DNA of 64,000 bases, from NCBI GenBank assembly GCA_963709155.1, contig CAVPVD010000007.1, forward strand, positions 682,001 to 746,000, written 5' to 3'. This DNA is from Bog-159 sp963709155 (GTDB lineage Bacteria; Acidobacteriota; Terriglobia; Bryobacterales; Bryobacteraceae). The position numbers were made by a program, and so were the translations under genes. Shown in pieces: positions 32,978-42,424 of this stretch. The notes under the pieces are model-generated. The model worked only from the letters and a program-made list of their open reading frames with translations, ran no database searches and was not told where the DNA came from. The number at the start of each line of letters is the position of its first letter. The stretch's first letter is position 1.

Positions 32978-34738
32978 TTGGCAAACCCTAGTTCCGTAAA
33001 TCAGGCGTCTCTTTCCAGCTTCATCTGGTCGGTCGCCGACCTCCTGCGAGGCGATTACAAACAATCGGAGTATGGCAAAGTCATCCTACCGTTCACCGTC
33101 CTGCGCCGGCTGGATTGCGTGCTGGAGCCGACCAAGGCGGCGGTGCTCGCGGAGTACGCCGCGCAGCGCAAGCAGAAACTGAACGCGGAGCCGCTGCTGC
33201 TTCGCAGAGCGAAGTTGACCTTTTATAACACCTCATCGCTGGACATGAAGAAGCTCATGGGCGACCAAGACCACATTAGGGAAAATCTTTTCGCCTACAT
33301 CCAGGGCTTTTCGTCCGCAGTCCGTGACATCTTCGAGCACTTCGAGTTTTACGCGCAACTCGACCGCTTGGCGAAAGCCGGTCTGCTCTACATGGTGACC
33401 GAACGCTTCGCGCACGTGGACCTGCATCCCGACAAGGTCACCAACAGCCAGATGGGGCTGGTATTCGAGGAACTGATCCGGAAGTTCGCCGAAATCTCGA
33501 ACGAGACGGCCGGAGAACACTTCACGCCGCGCGAAGTAATCCGGCTGATGGTGAACCTGCTGTTCATTGAGGATGACGACGTTCTGGCCAAGCCGGGCGT
33601 GGTGCGCACCATCTATGATCCCGCGGCCGGCACCGGCGGCATGCTGTCCGTGGCCGGCGAATACCTGGCCGGCCATAATCCGCGCGCGCGCCTGACCATG
33701 TTCGGCCAGGAGCTCAATCCCGAGTCCTACGCCATCTGCAAGGCGGACATGCTCATCAAAGGGCAGGACGTAGCGAATATCGTTTTCGGCAACACCTTCT
33801 CCGAAGACGGCCACCGGCACCGGAAATTCGACTACATGCTCTCCAATCCGCCTTTCGGCGTGGAGTGGAAGAAGGTGGAGAAGGAGGTCCGCACCGAGCA
33901 CAAGACGCAGGGCTACAACGGCCGCTTCGGACCCGGGCTACCGCGGGTGTCGGACGGTTCCCTGCTTTTTCTGCTGCATCTTCTGAGCAAGATGCGTCCC
34001 GCGAAAGAGGGCGGCAGCCGCTTCGGCATCGTGCTCAATGGATCTCCGCTATTCACCGGCGGCGCCGGCTCGGGCGAAAGCGAGATCCGGCGTTATGTGC
34101 TGGAGAACGACTTGGTGGAAGCCATTATCGGGCTGCCTACGGACATGTTCTACAACACCGGTATCTCGACCTATGTCTGGATACTGAGTAACCGCAAACC
34201 GGAACATCGCAAGGGCAAGGTGCAGTTGATCGATGCGAGCGCCATGTGGCAGAAGATGCGCAAGAGCCTGGGCAGCAAGCGCAAGGAACTGTCGGACGCG
34301 CACATCGAGGAGATCACGCGAATTTTCGGCCAGTTCGTGGAGGCGAGCGAGGGCAGGAAGCCGATCTCGCGCATTTTCAGGAATTCCGATTTCGGTTATC
34401 GCACGATTACGGTGGAGCGGCCGCTGCGGGATGCCGAGGGCAAGGTGGTCCTCGGTGAAAAGGGCAAGTTGAAGGGAAAGCCGCAGGCCGACGCTAATCT
34501 GCGCGATACGGAGAACGTGCCGCTATCCGAGGAGGTGGAGATCTATTTCAAGCGTGAAGTTCTGCCGCATGCGCCGGACGCCTGGATCGACCACGAGAAG
34601 ACGAAGGTCGGCTACGAGATTCCGTTCAATCGGCATTTTTATGTGTTTGAGCCGCCGCGCGATCTGGCGGAGATCGATGCGGAGTTGAAGGAATGCACGG
34701 ATCGAATTAGTTCTATGATTGCGGGGCTGACGGCATGA
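32978..34738 (+). CDS. hsdM: Type I restriction-modification system, adenine methyltransferase subunit
   Basis: The protein is 586 residues from a TTG at 32978. The N-terminal HsdM helix bundle (FIWSVADLLRGDYKQSEYGK, VILPFTVLRRLDCVLEPTK) is followed by the N6-adenine methylase domain: FTPREVIRLMVNLL, the AdoMet motif DPAAGTGGML (about 213) and the catalytic NPPF (about 290). It methylates adenine in the bipartite site chosen by HsdS and, with HsdR, forms the restriction complex. This is the only unbroken gene of the system. It overlaps the hsdS start by four bases (ATGA). Codon use and GC look like the neighbours. Confidence 0.92.
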   Translation: MANPSSVNQASLSSFIWSVADLLRGDYKQSEYGKVILPFTVLRRLDCVLEPTKAAVLAEYAAQRKQKLNAEPLLLRRAKLTFYNTSSLDMKKLMGDQDHIRENLFAYIQGFSSAVRDIFEHFEFYAQLDRLAKAGLLYMVTERFAHVDLHPDKVTNSQMGLVFEELIRKFAEISNETAGEHFTPREVIRLMVNLLFIEDDDVLAKPGVVRTIYDPAAGTGGMLSVAGEYLAGHNPRARLTMFGQELNPESYAICKADMLIKGQDVANIVFGNTFSEDGHRHRKFDYMLSNPPFGVEWKKVEKEVRTEHKTQGYNGRFGPGLPRVSDGSLLFLLHLLSKMRPAKEGGSRFGIVLNGSPLFTGGAGSGESEIRRYVLENDLVEAIIGLPTDMFYNTGISTYVWILSNRKPEHRKGKVQLIDASAMWQKMRKSLGSKRKELSDAHIEEITRIFGQFVEASEGRKPISRIFRNSDFGYRTITVERPLRDAEGKVVLGEKGKLKGKPQADANLRDTENVPLSEEVEIYFKREVLPHAPDAWIDHEKTKVGYEIPFNRHFYVFEPPRDLAEIDAELKECTDRISSMIAGLTA

Positions 34739-35577
34739 GCTTTCCGAAGTATGAGCACTATGAAGGATAGTGCCGTGGAACTGGCTTGGTGGTGTCCCAA
34801 AACATTGGGACCGTGTCGCGTCTCGGCTTCGAGTCGTGGGTACGCGCTCGACTCGGATGGAGGGGGCTGAAGGCCGAGGAGTACGTCGATGATGGGTACG
34901 CTTTTTTATCGACGCCGAACATAAAGGGCGCAGCCATCGACTTCGTCAACGTGAATTTCATCGACGAGAACCGCTACGAGGAATCACCCGAAATCAAGGT
35001 TACGCGTTGGTGATGTCCTGTTAGCCAAAGACGGCTCCACTCTGGGCACCGTTAATTTGGTTCGTTCGCTACCGCGCCCCGCGACTGTCAATAGCTCCAT
35101 CGCGGTTATAACGCCTCGCGTAACTCTGACCGGATCATTTCTATTGTTCTTGTTCAGCAGTTCGTACATCGAGCACACTATTCACCGAATAAAGGGCGGG
35201 ATGGGAGTCCCTCACCTTTTTCAGGAAGACCTAAACAAATTCGACATGTCCGCTGCCCCCGATTGACGAACAGACAGTCATCGCAGCGTTCCTCGACCGC
35301 GAAACTGGCAAGATTGACACGCTGGTGGCCGAGCAGGAACGCCTGATCGCGCTGCTGAAGGAAAAGCGGCAGGCGATCATCTCCCACGCCGTCACCAAGG
35401 GCTTGAACCCCGCGGCGCCGATCGAAGGATTCCGGGATCGCCTAGGCTGGGCAGCGTACCGACGCACTGGCAAGTGCAGCCGCGGTCGAAGCGCTGTTTT
35501 ACGATTCGCTCGATGGCCGCCGAGTTCCGTTGAATATCGGAGGAGCGAAGGCGACCGAAAAGGCGAGTATCCATGAT
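34735..35577 (+). pseudogene. hsdS: Specificity subunit hsdS, broken by several frameshifts
   Basis: The ATG at 34735 opens MSFPKYEHYEG and meets a TAG at once. Shifted frames continue the expected HsdS text: a VPxHW-like VVSQNIGTVSRLG, then LKAEEYVDDGYAFLSTPNIK and NRYEESPEIKVTRW. After a shift near 35010 come GDVLLAKDGSTLGTVNLV and THRIK-like HTIHRIKGGMGVPHLF. After another shift near 35250 come LPPIDEQTVIAAFLDRETGK and LIALLKEKRQAIISHAVTKG. At least three to four shifts are needed. Without HsdS the methylase and nuclease lack a target-recognition subunit. Confidence 0.8.
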
Positions 35578-35815
35578 TGACGATGAATCGGGCGATGATC
35601 GATTTCAATCGATGACTATGATCTTCACTGAAGAAGGACTTACGAATACGCTGCGTTTCCGAGAGTACTGTGCGCGAGCCTGTGGTGACACCATGTAGGC
35701 AAGCTCTAGTCGCCTGCAGTTGCGCGCGGCCTGATATTGGGTCAACAACCAGTGCTCATATGCTTACAGGCCTCCAGACGAGTCGCTAAGCATTTCTGCG
35801 GCTGAACGCCTTGAG
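35574..35815. other. Spacer between hsdS remnants
   Basis: A 41-codon plus-strand frame (ATG at 35574, MIDDESGDDRFQSMTMIF) ends at 35699. No further gene is supported. The region separates the main hsdS relic from a second C-terminal hsdS piece. Confidence 0.3.
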
Positions 35816-36105
35816 CGCGATCAACCTGACATCGCATTCGTTAGCAGTGGGTTCTGCACGAACACCAATCTCACCGTATCGAGGCATTCGCCAATCATCC
35901 AGATCGCGATCTCCGCCGCTAGCGAAGAGCAGAGCGCATCATCGATGGCAGAGGTCCTGCGACAACGAGGGCAACTCGATGCCCTCATCGCCGAGGCGGA
36001 GCGCGCCATCGCCCTCCTCCAAGAACGCCGCACCGCACTCATCTCCGCCGCCGTAACGGGCAAAATCGACGTGCGCGGCTATCGCAGCACGGGAGCCGCG
36101 GCGTG
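35815..36105 (+). pseudogene. C-terminal fragment of a second hsdS-type gene
   Basis: An open frame without a good start ends at 36105. Its last part reads VLRQRGQLDALIAEAERAIA and LLQERRTALISAAVTGKIDV, which is the conserved C-terminal coiled coil of HsdS proteins (compare the first relic's LVAEQERLIALLKEKRQAII). Its stop overlaps the hsdR start (GTGA), the usual hsdS-hsdR coupling. This suggests two specificity genes or domains once lay here, later mostly deleted or recombined. Confidence 0.65.
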
Positions 36106-39100
36106 AACAATCTCCACAGAGAGATCCACCTCGAAGACGAAATCTGCGAGCACCTCGCGGCGCACGGCTGGCTCTACGCTCCGGGCGATTCCGCGGGCTA
36201 CGACCGCGCGCTGGCGCTGTTTCCCAGCGATGTGATTGCCTGGCTGGAGGAGACCCAGCCGCAGGCATGGGAGATCCTCTGCAAAAACCACGGCTCGCAA
36301 GTGGGCGACGTAGTGCTCAGCCGCCTGCGCGCCGCGCTCGACACTCGCGGCACCCTCGACGTCCTCCGCCATGGAATCGAGTTGCTTGGCCTGCGCCAGC
36401 CATTGTCCATGGCCCAGTTTGCGCCGGCCCTGGCGATGAACCCCGCCATCCTGGCGAAGTATTCGGCCAACCGGCTGCGCGTGGTCCGGCAGGTCCGCTA
36501 TTCGGTGCACAACGAGAACGCAGTCGACCTGGTGCTCTTCCTCAACGGCATTCCGGTCGCTACCGCCGAACTAAAAAGCCAATTCACGCAGTCGGTGGAA
36601 GACGCTGTGGATCAGTACCGCCTGGATCGCGTTCCCCGGCCCAAAGGGCAGGCCGCCGCCGAGCCGCTGCTCAGCTTTCCCAATGGAGCCCTGGTGCATT
36701 TCGCCGTCAGCAACATGGCGGTGATGATGACCACCAAATTGGACGGCGGCGCTACCCGCTTCCTGCCATTCAATCGGGGCGACCACGGGGCGGCTGGCAA
36801 TCCGCCCAACGAAAAGGGCGGGCACCGTACGGCGTATCTCTGGGAAGAAGTTTGGGAGCGGGAAAGCTGGCTCGAAATCCTGGGGCGCTATATCGTGACG
36901 CAGAAGGATTCCCGGAAGCAGATCGAAAAAATCGTTTTTCCGCGTTATCACCAACTCGACGCCACGCGGAAGTTGCTGGCCGCAGTGCGCGCTGACGGAG
37001 CGGGCGGCAAGTATCTGATCCAGCACTCGGCGGGTTCGGGAAAGACGAACTCCATCGCCTGGTCGGCCCACTTCCTCGCCGATCTGCACAACGCCAACCA
37101 CGAAAAACTGTTCGATACGGTGCTTGTCGTCTCGGACCGCACCGTACTGGATTCCCAACTGGCGGATGCGGTCTTCGATTTCAGCCGGACGGCGGGGGTG
37201 GTTGCCACCGTTAAGGGGGAAGGCGCCAGCAAGAGCGGCGAACTGGCAGCGGCGCTGGCGGGCGGCAAGAAAATTGTCGTATGCACCATCCAGACCTTTC
37301 CCTTTGCGCTCAAGGCCGTGCATGAGTTGGCGGCGACGCAGGGGAAACGCTTTGCGGTGATCGCGGACGAGGCGCACTCCTCACAGACCGGCGAGGCGGC
37401 GGCCAAATTGAAGGCGGTGCTCTCGGCGGAAGAGTTGCAGGAATTGAACGACGGGGGCGAGGTCAGCACGGAGGATTTGTTAGCGGCGCAAATGGCGGCG
37501 CGGGCGGCGGAGAGCGGCATCACCTATGTCGCCTTCACGGCCACCCCAAAGGCGAAGACGCTGGAGTTGTTCGGACAGCGCCCCAATCCCGCGCTTCCCG
37601 CCGGCGCCAACAATCTCCCGCAAGCCGTTTCACGTTTATTCGATGCGGCAGGCGATTGAGGAAGGCTTCATCCTCGATGTTCTGAAGAACTACACGCCGT
37701 ACAAATTGGCCTTCCGGCTGGCGCATAACGGCAAGGAGTTGGACGACCGCGAGGTGGAGCGCAGCGAGGCGCTGAAGGGGATCATGCGCTGGGTGCGGCT
37801 GCATCCCTACAACATCGCCCAAAAGGTCCAGGTGGTGGTGGAGCATTTTCGCGAGAACATTGCGCCGCTGCTCGGCGGGCGCGGCAAGGCGATGGTGGTG
37901 GTGGCGAGCCGGGTGGAGGCCGTCCGGTGGCAGTTGGCCATCGACAAATACATCAAGGACCGCGGTTACAACATCGCGACGCTGGTGGCTTTTTCGGGCG
38001 ACGTACACGATGAAGAATCGGGGCCGGATCCGTTCTCAGAGACCAGCAGAATCCTGAATCCGAACTTGCGCGGCCGGGACATGCGCGAGGCATTCGCCAC
38101 GGACGAATATCAGATCCTGCTGGTGGCCAACAAGTTTCAGACCGGCTTCGACCAGCCGCTGCTCTGCGGAATGTATGTGGACAAGCGGCTGGCGGGGATT
38201 ACCGCGGTGCAGACGCTGTCCCGTCTGAATCGCGCTTATGAAGGCAAGGAAACTTATGTGGTCGATTTCGTCAACGATCCCGAAGAAATCCTGGAGGCTT
38301 TCCAGACCTACTACGAGACGGCGGAACTGGCTGGCGTCACCGATCCGCACCTGGTGTTCGATCTGCGCATGAAACTGGATGCGGCCGGCTTCTATGACGA
38401 ATTCGAGGTCAACCGCGTAGTGGAAGTGGAGTTCGACCCGAAGGCGAGGCAAAGCGATCTGGCGGCGGCGCTGGAGCCGGTGGTGTCGCGCCTGCTGGTG
38501 CGCTACAAAGTAGCTCTTGACGCGATTGAAGAGCGCCGACGGCGAGAAACGAGGCGAAGGCTGCCGAAGACGCGAAGCACGATCTCGACGCGCTGGTGCT
38601 TTTCAAGCACGACATGACGACGTTCCAGCGCACGTACGTCTTTCTCTCGCAGATCTTCGATTACGGCAACACAGATATTGAGAAGCGATTCATCTTTTAC
38701 AGGCGGCTGCTGCCGTTGCTGGAGTTCGGGCGCGAGCGGGAAGGAATCGATCTCTCCAAAATTATCCTGACCCATCACAACCTGAGAGATCAGGGAAAAC
38801 GCCAGATCCCGCTTGGCCAAGGCGAAGCGCCGAAATTGAATCCCCTGATGGAGTCCGGCGGCGGCTCGGTGCAGGAGAAGGAAAAGGCGCTCCTCGAAGA
38901 GATTATCGCGAAGGTCAACGATTTGTTCGAGGGTGAATTGACCGAGGATGACCGGCTGGTGTATGTGAACAACGTCATCAAGGGTAAGCTCCTGGAATCG
39001 GTTGTGCTGGTGCAGCAAGCCGTCAACAACACGAAGGAACAGTTCGCCAGCTCTCCCGATCTTTCCAGTGAATTGCTGAACGCCATCATGGACGCCTTGG

Positions 39101-39243
39101 CGGCGCATAACGCGATGAGTAAACAGGCGCTGGAATCGGAACGGGTACGAAACGGCCTGCGGGAGATTTTACTCGGCCCTGGGCAGCTTTACGAGGCGCT
39201 GCGGTCGCGGGCAGAGATGGCGAAGGGGCAGACAGCTCCTTGA
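36103..39243 (+). pseudogene. hsdR: Type I restriction endonuclease hsdR with two frameshift zones
   Basis: The gene starts at a GTG overlapping the hsdS fragment. The first frame (to 37659) carries the N-terminal nuclease domain (NAVDLVLFLNGIPVATAELK, the D..ExK type) and the helicase Walker A QHSAGSGKTNS (about residue 307), then DEAH at about 422 (VIADEAHSSQ) and FTATPK. Near 37620 the frame changes and continues with YSMRQAIEEGFILDVLKNYT, ILLVANKFQTGFDQPLL and LSRLNRAYEGK. Around 38525-38555 it changes again to KHDLDALVLFKHDM and the helical C-terminus. Joined, it gives a normal HsdR of about 1040 residues. All motor motifs persist, so damage is recent or the shifts are sequence errors. 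Confidence 0.85.
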
Positions 39244-39367
39244 TGAACGAACTGGACGATGCCGCATCCATGGAGGTCGGCCGCGACAGCGTCGGCCAGT
39301 TTAACATGTCCAGTGCACCGGGCAACGAATCGTTATTTGGGGCTTGCGTCCCATACCAAGAATTCTT
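39238..39367. repeat. Right copy of the padR 5' duplication
   Basis: This is homologous to 31843-31970. Read on the minus strand it gives GTQAPNNDSLPGALDML, then NWPTLSRPTSMDAASSSSFI, a frame-damaged version of the PadR start (LPGSLDMLILRTLSRR). It is cut off by the end of hsdR. It marks the right edge of the restriction locus. Confidence 0.75.
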
Positions 39368-39506
39368 ACGGGCGCTGGATGCGAACGGCGCGCGCTGCCG
39401 CTGTCAACAAACAGTCTACCGCCCGGAACTGGGCGAGGCCGCATCCGAGGTTGGTGCGTTTAGACGGCCAGGTAGCGCGGGGCCTATAGGGCCGACCAGC
39501 GTCATA

Positions 39507-39767
39507 ATGGAGGATGTGCGCAAGCAAGTTCTCCGAAAGGTTCTCGATGGCACCGCGGACGCCAACATCCGGTTCGATGACTTGCGATCGATTATGATTG
39601 CTCTTGGTTTTACCGAACGCGTGAAGGGCAGTCATCACATATTTGCAAGGGCAGGCGTTATGGAGATCCTCAATCTGCAGCCACGTGGCTCGCTGGCGAA
39701 GCCATACCAAGTGAAGCAGGTCCGTGCTGTGATTGTTCGTTATAAACTGGCGGAAGGGATTGAATGA
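39507..39767 (+). CDS. hicA: HicA-family mRNA interferase toxin
   Basis: The protein is 86 residues from the ATG at 39507. The HicA double-stranded-RNA-binding-like fold is recognisable: LRSIMIALGFTERVKGSHHI with the catalytic His in GSHHIF, then EILNLQPRG and KPYQVKQVRAVIVRYKL. The toxin cleaves mRNA and is blocked by HicB, encoded immediately downstream with a four-base overlap. Any longer upstream reading enters the padR duplication and is rejected. Confidence 0.88.
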   Translation: MEDVRKQVLRKVLDGTADANIRFDDLRSIMIALGFTERVKGSHHIFARAGVMEILNLQPRGSLAKPYQVKQVRAVIVRYKLAEGIE

Positions 39768-39973
39768 CGAAATACGAGATTATCCTGTATTGGAGCGATG
39801 AAGACGGAGCCTTTATCGCGGAGGTGCCGGAGCTGCCGGGTTGTGCGGCAGACGGCCCCACTCGGCAGGAGGCACTCGCAAGTGCGGAGATCGTAATGTC
39901 AGAATGGCTGGAGACCGCCCGGGAACTCGGTCGTCCGGTACCGGAGCCGAAAGGCCGCCTCCTTTTTGCGTGA
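39764..39973 (+). CDS. hicB: HicB-family antitoxin
   Basis: The protein is 69 residues and coupled to hicA. It carries the partial RNase-H-like HicB fold: YEIILYWSDEDGAFIAEVPE, LPGCAADGPTRQEALASAEI and WLETARELGRPVPEPKGRL. There is no added DNA-binding domain, so autoregulation would need another factor or the toxin complex. It neutralises HicA. Confidence 0.88.
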   Translation: MTKYEIILYWSDEDGAFIAEVPELPGCAADGPTRQEALASAEIVMSEWLETARELGRPVPEPKGRLLFA

Positions 39974-40202
39974 AGGTTGTCGAAACGTCAGTCCCCGCGC
40001 GAGAACCTGGCCTTACCGGAACGCAATGACGGACTTCGCCTGGTCACTGACCCCGGGCTGTGGCGGAAGGCGCGGAGGGCAAAACGAAGGCTGGAAGCCA
40101 TGGTATGGCCAGAGATAGCACGCCACTTGCCAGTTTCATTCGGCGCGACGCGCACGACCGGCCCATGCGAAGTCGCTCAGTGACGCGACCGCCTCAGTGC
40201 CA
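39974..40202. other. Short spacer, doubtful small frame
   Basis: A 68-codon plus-strand frame from a TTG at 39977 has no known family (SPRENLALPERNDGLRLVTD). It may be a relic. No other feature is seen. Confidence 0.25.
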
Positions 40203-40757
40203 TCAAAACCAGCCGCCGGACGGCACCAGGCTATTGAGGCGCAGATAGGTGGCGAGATTGCCGTAATGCAAGGCGTCATGATTTCCGACTTGCGTCAACA
40301 CGAACATCTTGTTCGTCTTGACCCCCCAGAAGTCCGCCGGGTCATTGAGGTGCGCATCGCTGAACCCGGCGTACACGCCATCGCAGTAATCGAACGCGCC
40401 TTTGAGGTAGGCGACGATCTTGGCCTTCGACTCCGGCGGTGTAGCCGCAGGGCGGTTCGCTTCACCCTTGACGTCCGAACACAATTTGTAGGATATGTCC
40501 GCCACATGATTCAGGATCTCGCCAAACGAGCGGACATCCTTCGTGGGCCGGTAGCTGTACTTCGATTCCGGCATCGCTTCCGCCGACTTCATGATCTTGT
40601 CCTGCATATTGCTACTAAAGATGGATAGCGTCTTCGTCAGCGGATTCGGAGCCGCGATCGGATTGGGCATGCCTTGTTGAGCGTTAGCCAAGGACGCCAG
40701 GACGGAAACAGATACCATACCAACGGGAACAGCGACGCGAGCGATAGATCGGAACAT
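40203..40757 (-). CDS. Exported DinB-like protein
   Basis: The protein is 184 residues from the ATG at 40757, preceded by GGAGG; longer readings are rejected. A signal peptide (VAVPVGMVSVSVLASLANA) is followed by a DinB/YfiT-type four-helix bundle: MPESKYSYRPTKDVRSFGEI, LNHVADISYKLCSDVKG and NHDALHYGNLATYLRLN. The usual three His of the metal site appear as LNHVAD and NHDALHYG. DinB-fold proteins are metal-dependent transferases or hydrolases, and an exported form is common in Acidobacteria. Substrate unknown. Confidence 0.8.
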   Translation of the reverse strand: MFRSIARVAVPVGMVSVSVLASLANAQQGMPNPIAAPNPLTKTLSIFSSNMQDKIMKSAEAMPESKYSYRPTKDVRSFGEILNHVADISYKLCSDVKGEANRPAATPPESKAKIVAYLKGAFDYCDGVYAGFSDAHLNDPADFWGVKTNKMFVLTQVGNHDALHYGNLATYLRLNSLVPSGGWF

Positions 40758-40969
40758 TAAGAATCCTCCGGCGTGGCCGGGTGCAAGTAGCATGCCAAGA
40801 CTCGTTTTTTTCGTTTCAATGCATTGGCTGTCTAAGCCGGCGGCTAGCTCGTCCGGTTGTGGGACAAGAAATCTCGTAAGCGGGAAAACCGAACTAACTC
40901 GTAAGACTCGCCTTCCTGTCAACCCTGCGGTAGTGGTGGTCAGCCACTCCGATGTTGTAGTCTGTTTTT

Positions 40970-42310
40970 GTGGGGACACCAGACGCTTTCGAAATCCTGA
41001 TGGTCGATGAGCGCGAGATCCGCGTTACCCACCCGGATAAGCTTTACTTCTCCAAACAGGTGAAGGTCACCAAGCTCGAACTGGTGCGTTACTACCTGTC
41101 GGTAGCCCCCGGCGCCCTGGCCGGCATCGCCGATCGCCCCATCGTGCTGAAGCGTTTCGTCGACGGCGCCGAGCACGAAGCGTTCTATCAAAAGCGTGCG
41201 CCGAAGGAGCGTCCCGCCTGGCTGCGCACCGTGGTTTTGTCGTTCCCCTCAGGCCGCACCGCGGAGGAGATCGTGGTGGACGATGCCGCCGGGCTGGCCT
41301 GGATCGTGAACCTCGGCTGCATCGAGCTGCATCCGCACCCGGTTCGGTCGCGCGATCTCGAGCATCCCGACGAACTTCGCATCGACCTCGATCCCGGGCC
41401 GGGCGTTCCCTGGGACCAGGTGCGCGCGGTGGCGCTCGAAGTCAAAGCCCTGCTTTCCGAGATGGGCCTCGACGGCTGGCCCAAAACCAGTGGTTCGCGC
41501 GGGATGCACATCAACGTCCGCATCCAGCCCAAGTGGACCTTCGCCGAAGTGCGCCGTGCGGCCGTGGCACTCTCGCGCGCGGTCGAACGGCGCCGGCCCG
41601 ACCTGGCCAGTTCCAAGTGGTGGAAAGAGGAGCGGCACGGGGTCTTCCTCGACTACAACCAGAATGCCAAGGATCGCACCACCTGCTCGGCCTACTCCGT
41701 CCGCCCGCTGCCCGACGCGCGTGTTTCCACACCGCTCGACTGGCGCGAGGTCCCGGACTGTGAGCCCGCCGATTTCACCATCTTCACCGTGCCCAAGCGC
41801 TTCGCCACTATCGGCGACCCGCATGCCGGGATCGACCTCCGCCCCGGCTCGCTTGAAAAGCTCCTGGAACTCGCCGCGAGGGATGAAGCCGAGGGCCTCG
41901 CCGATGCCCCTTGGCCGCCACATTTTCGACGCGCGGAGGGAGAGGCGCCGCGAGTGGCCCCGTCGCGCGCTCGCGCCGCCGCCAAACCGCGCGCCAAGAT
42001 GCCCCTGATCACGGTCGCCAACTCGCCCGATCGCGATGCGGCCCTGGCCGGACTGGAACGCTGGAAAGCCAAATATCACGCCGCCGCCGCGTGTCTTGCC
42101 GTAGACGACGTCCTGGTGGACTCGATGCGCGGCCGTTCTTCCACATGGACCCGGATTCGCGTGAACCTGCGCCACGTTCCCGAGGACATCCGGCCTGGCC
42201 AGGAAACTCCCGATCCGGATGACGATCCCACCCGCCCGTGGCGCGAATTGCGTGCCGGCCGCGACACTGGCAAAGAACGCAAGAGACAAGGAAGGGATCG
42301 GGAGATCTGA
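40970..42310 (+). CDS. LigD-type primase-polymerase of DNA end joining
   Basis: The protein is 446 residues from a GTG at 40970 (an ATG at 41000, MVDEREIRVTHPDK, is equally likely). It is the archaeo-eukaryotic primase-like PolDom of bacterial LigD: HPDKLYFSKQVKVTKLELVR, the metal motif LRIDLDPG (about 139), TSGSRGMHINVRIQ, and DYNQNAKDRTTCSAYSVRPL. It fills gaps and adds nucleotides during non-homologous end joining. The C-terminal 120 residues are Ala/Arg-rich and acidic, unlike a ligase. The ligase domain is encoded separately on the opposite strand at 42425-43512; no Ku gene is seen in the window. Confidence 0.85.
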   Translation: MGTPDAFEILMVDEREIRVTHPDKLYFSKQVKVTKLELVRYYLSVAPGALAGIADRPIVLKRFVDGAEHEAFYQKRAPKERPAWLRTVVLSFPSGRTAEEIVVDDAAGLAWIVNLGCIELHPHPVRSRDLEHPDELRIDLDPGPGVPWDQVRAVALEVKALLSEMGLDGWPKTSGSRGMHINVRIQPKWTFAEVRRAAVALSRAVERRRPDLASSKWWKEERHGVFLDYNQNAKDRTTCSAYSVRPLPDARVSTPLDWREVPDCEPADFTIFTVPKRFATIGDPHAGIDLRPGSLEKLLELAARDEAEGLADAPWPPHFRRAEGEAPRVAPSRARAAAKPRAKMPLITVANSPDRDAALAGLERWKAKYHAAAACLAVDDVLVDSMRGRSSTWTRIRVNLRHVPEDIRPGQETPDPDDDPTRPWRELRAGRDTGKERKRQGRDREI

Positions 42311-42424
42311 CCTCCTTCACGAACAGTTAGGACTTTGCGCGCTTGGCGGTCCCCTTTGCGCCTTTGCGAGAAACCGGACTCCCTGGCTCGTGAATTGCCG
42401 CTCATAACTGGACCTGCCGCACAC

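Noticed and set aside
31843..39367. Transposon target-site duplication around the restriction locus
   Set aside because: The duplicated stretch is about 130 bases and diverged, far too long and too different for a target duplication; recombination between padR copies fits better.
39240..39767. Longer 175-codon reading for the hicA gene
   Set aside because: The first 89 codons translate the padR duplication; the HicA fold begins at the ATG at 39507.
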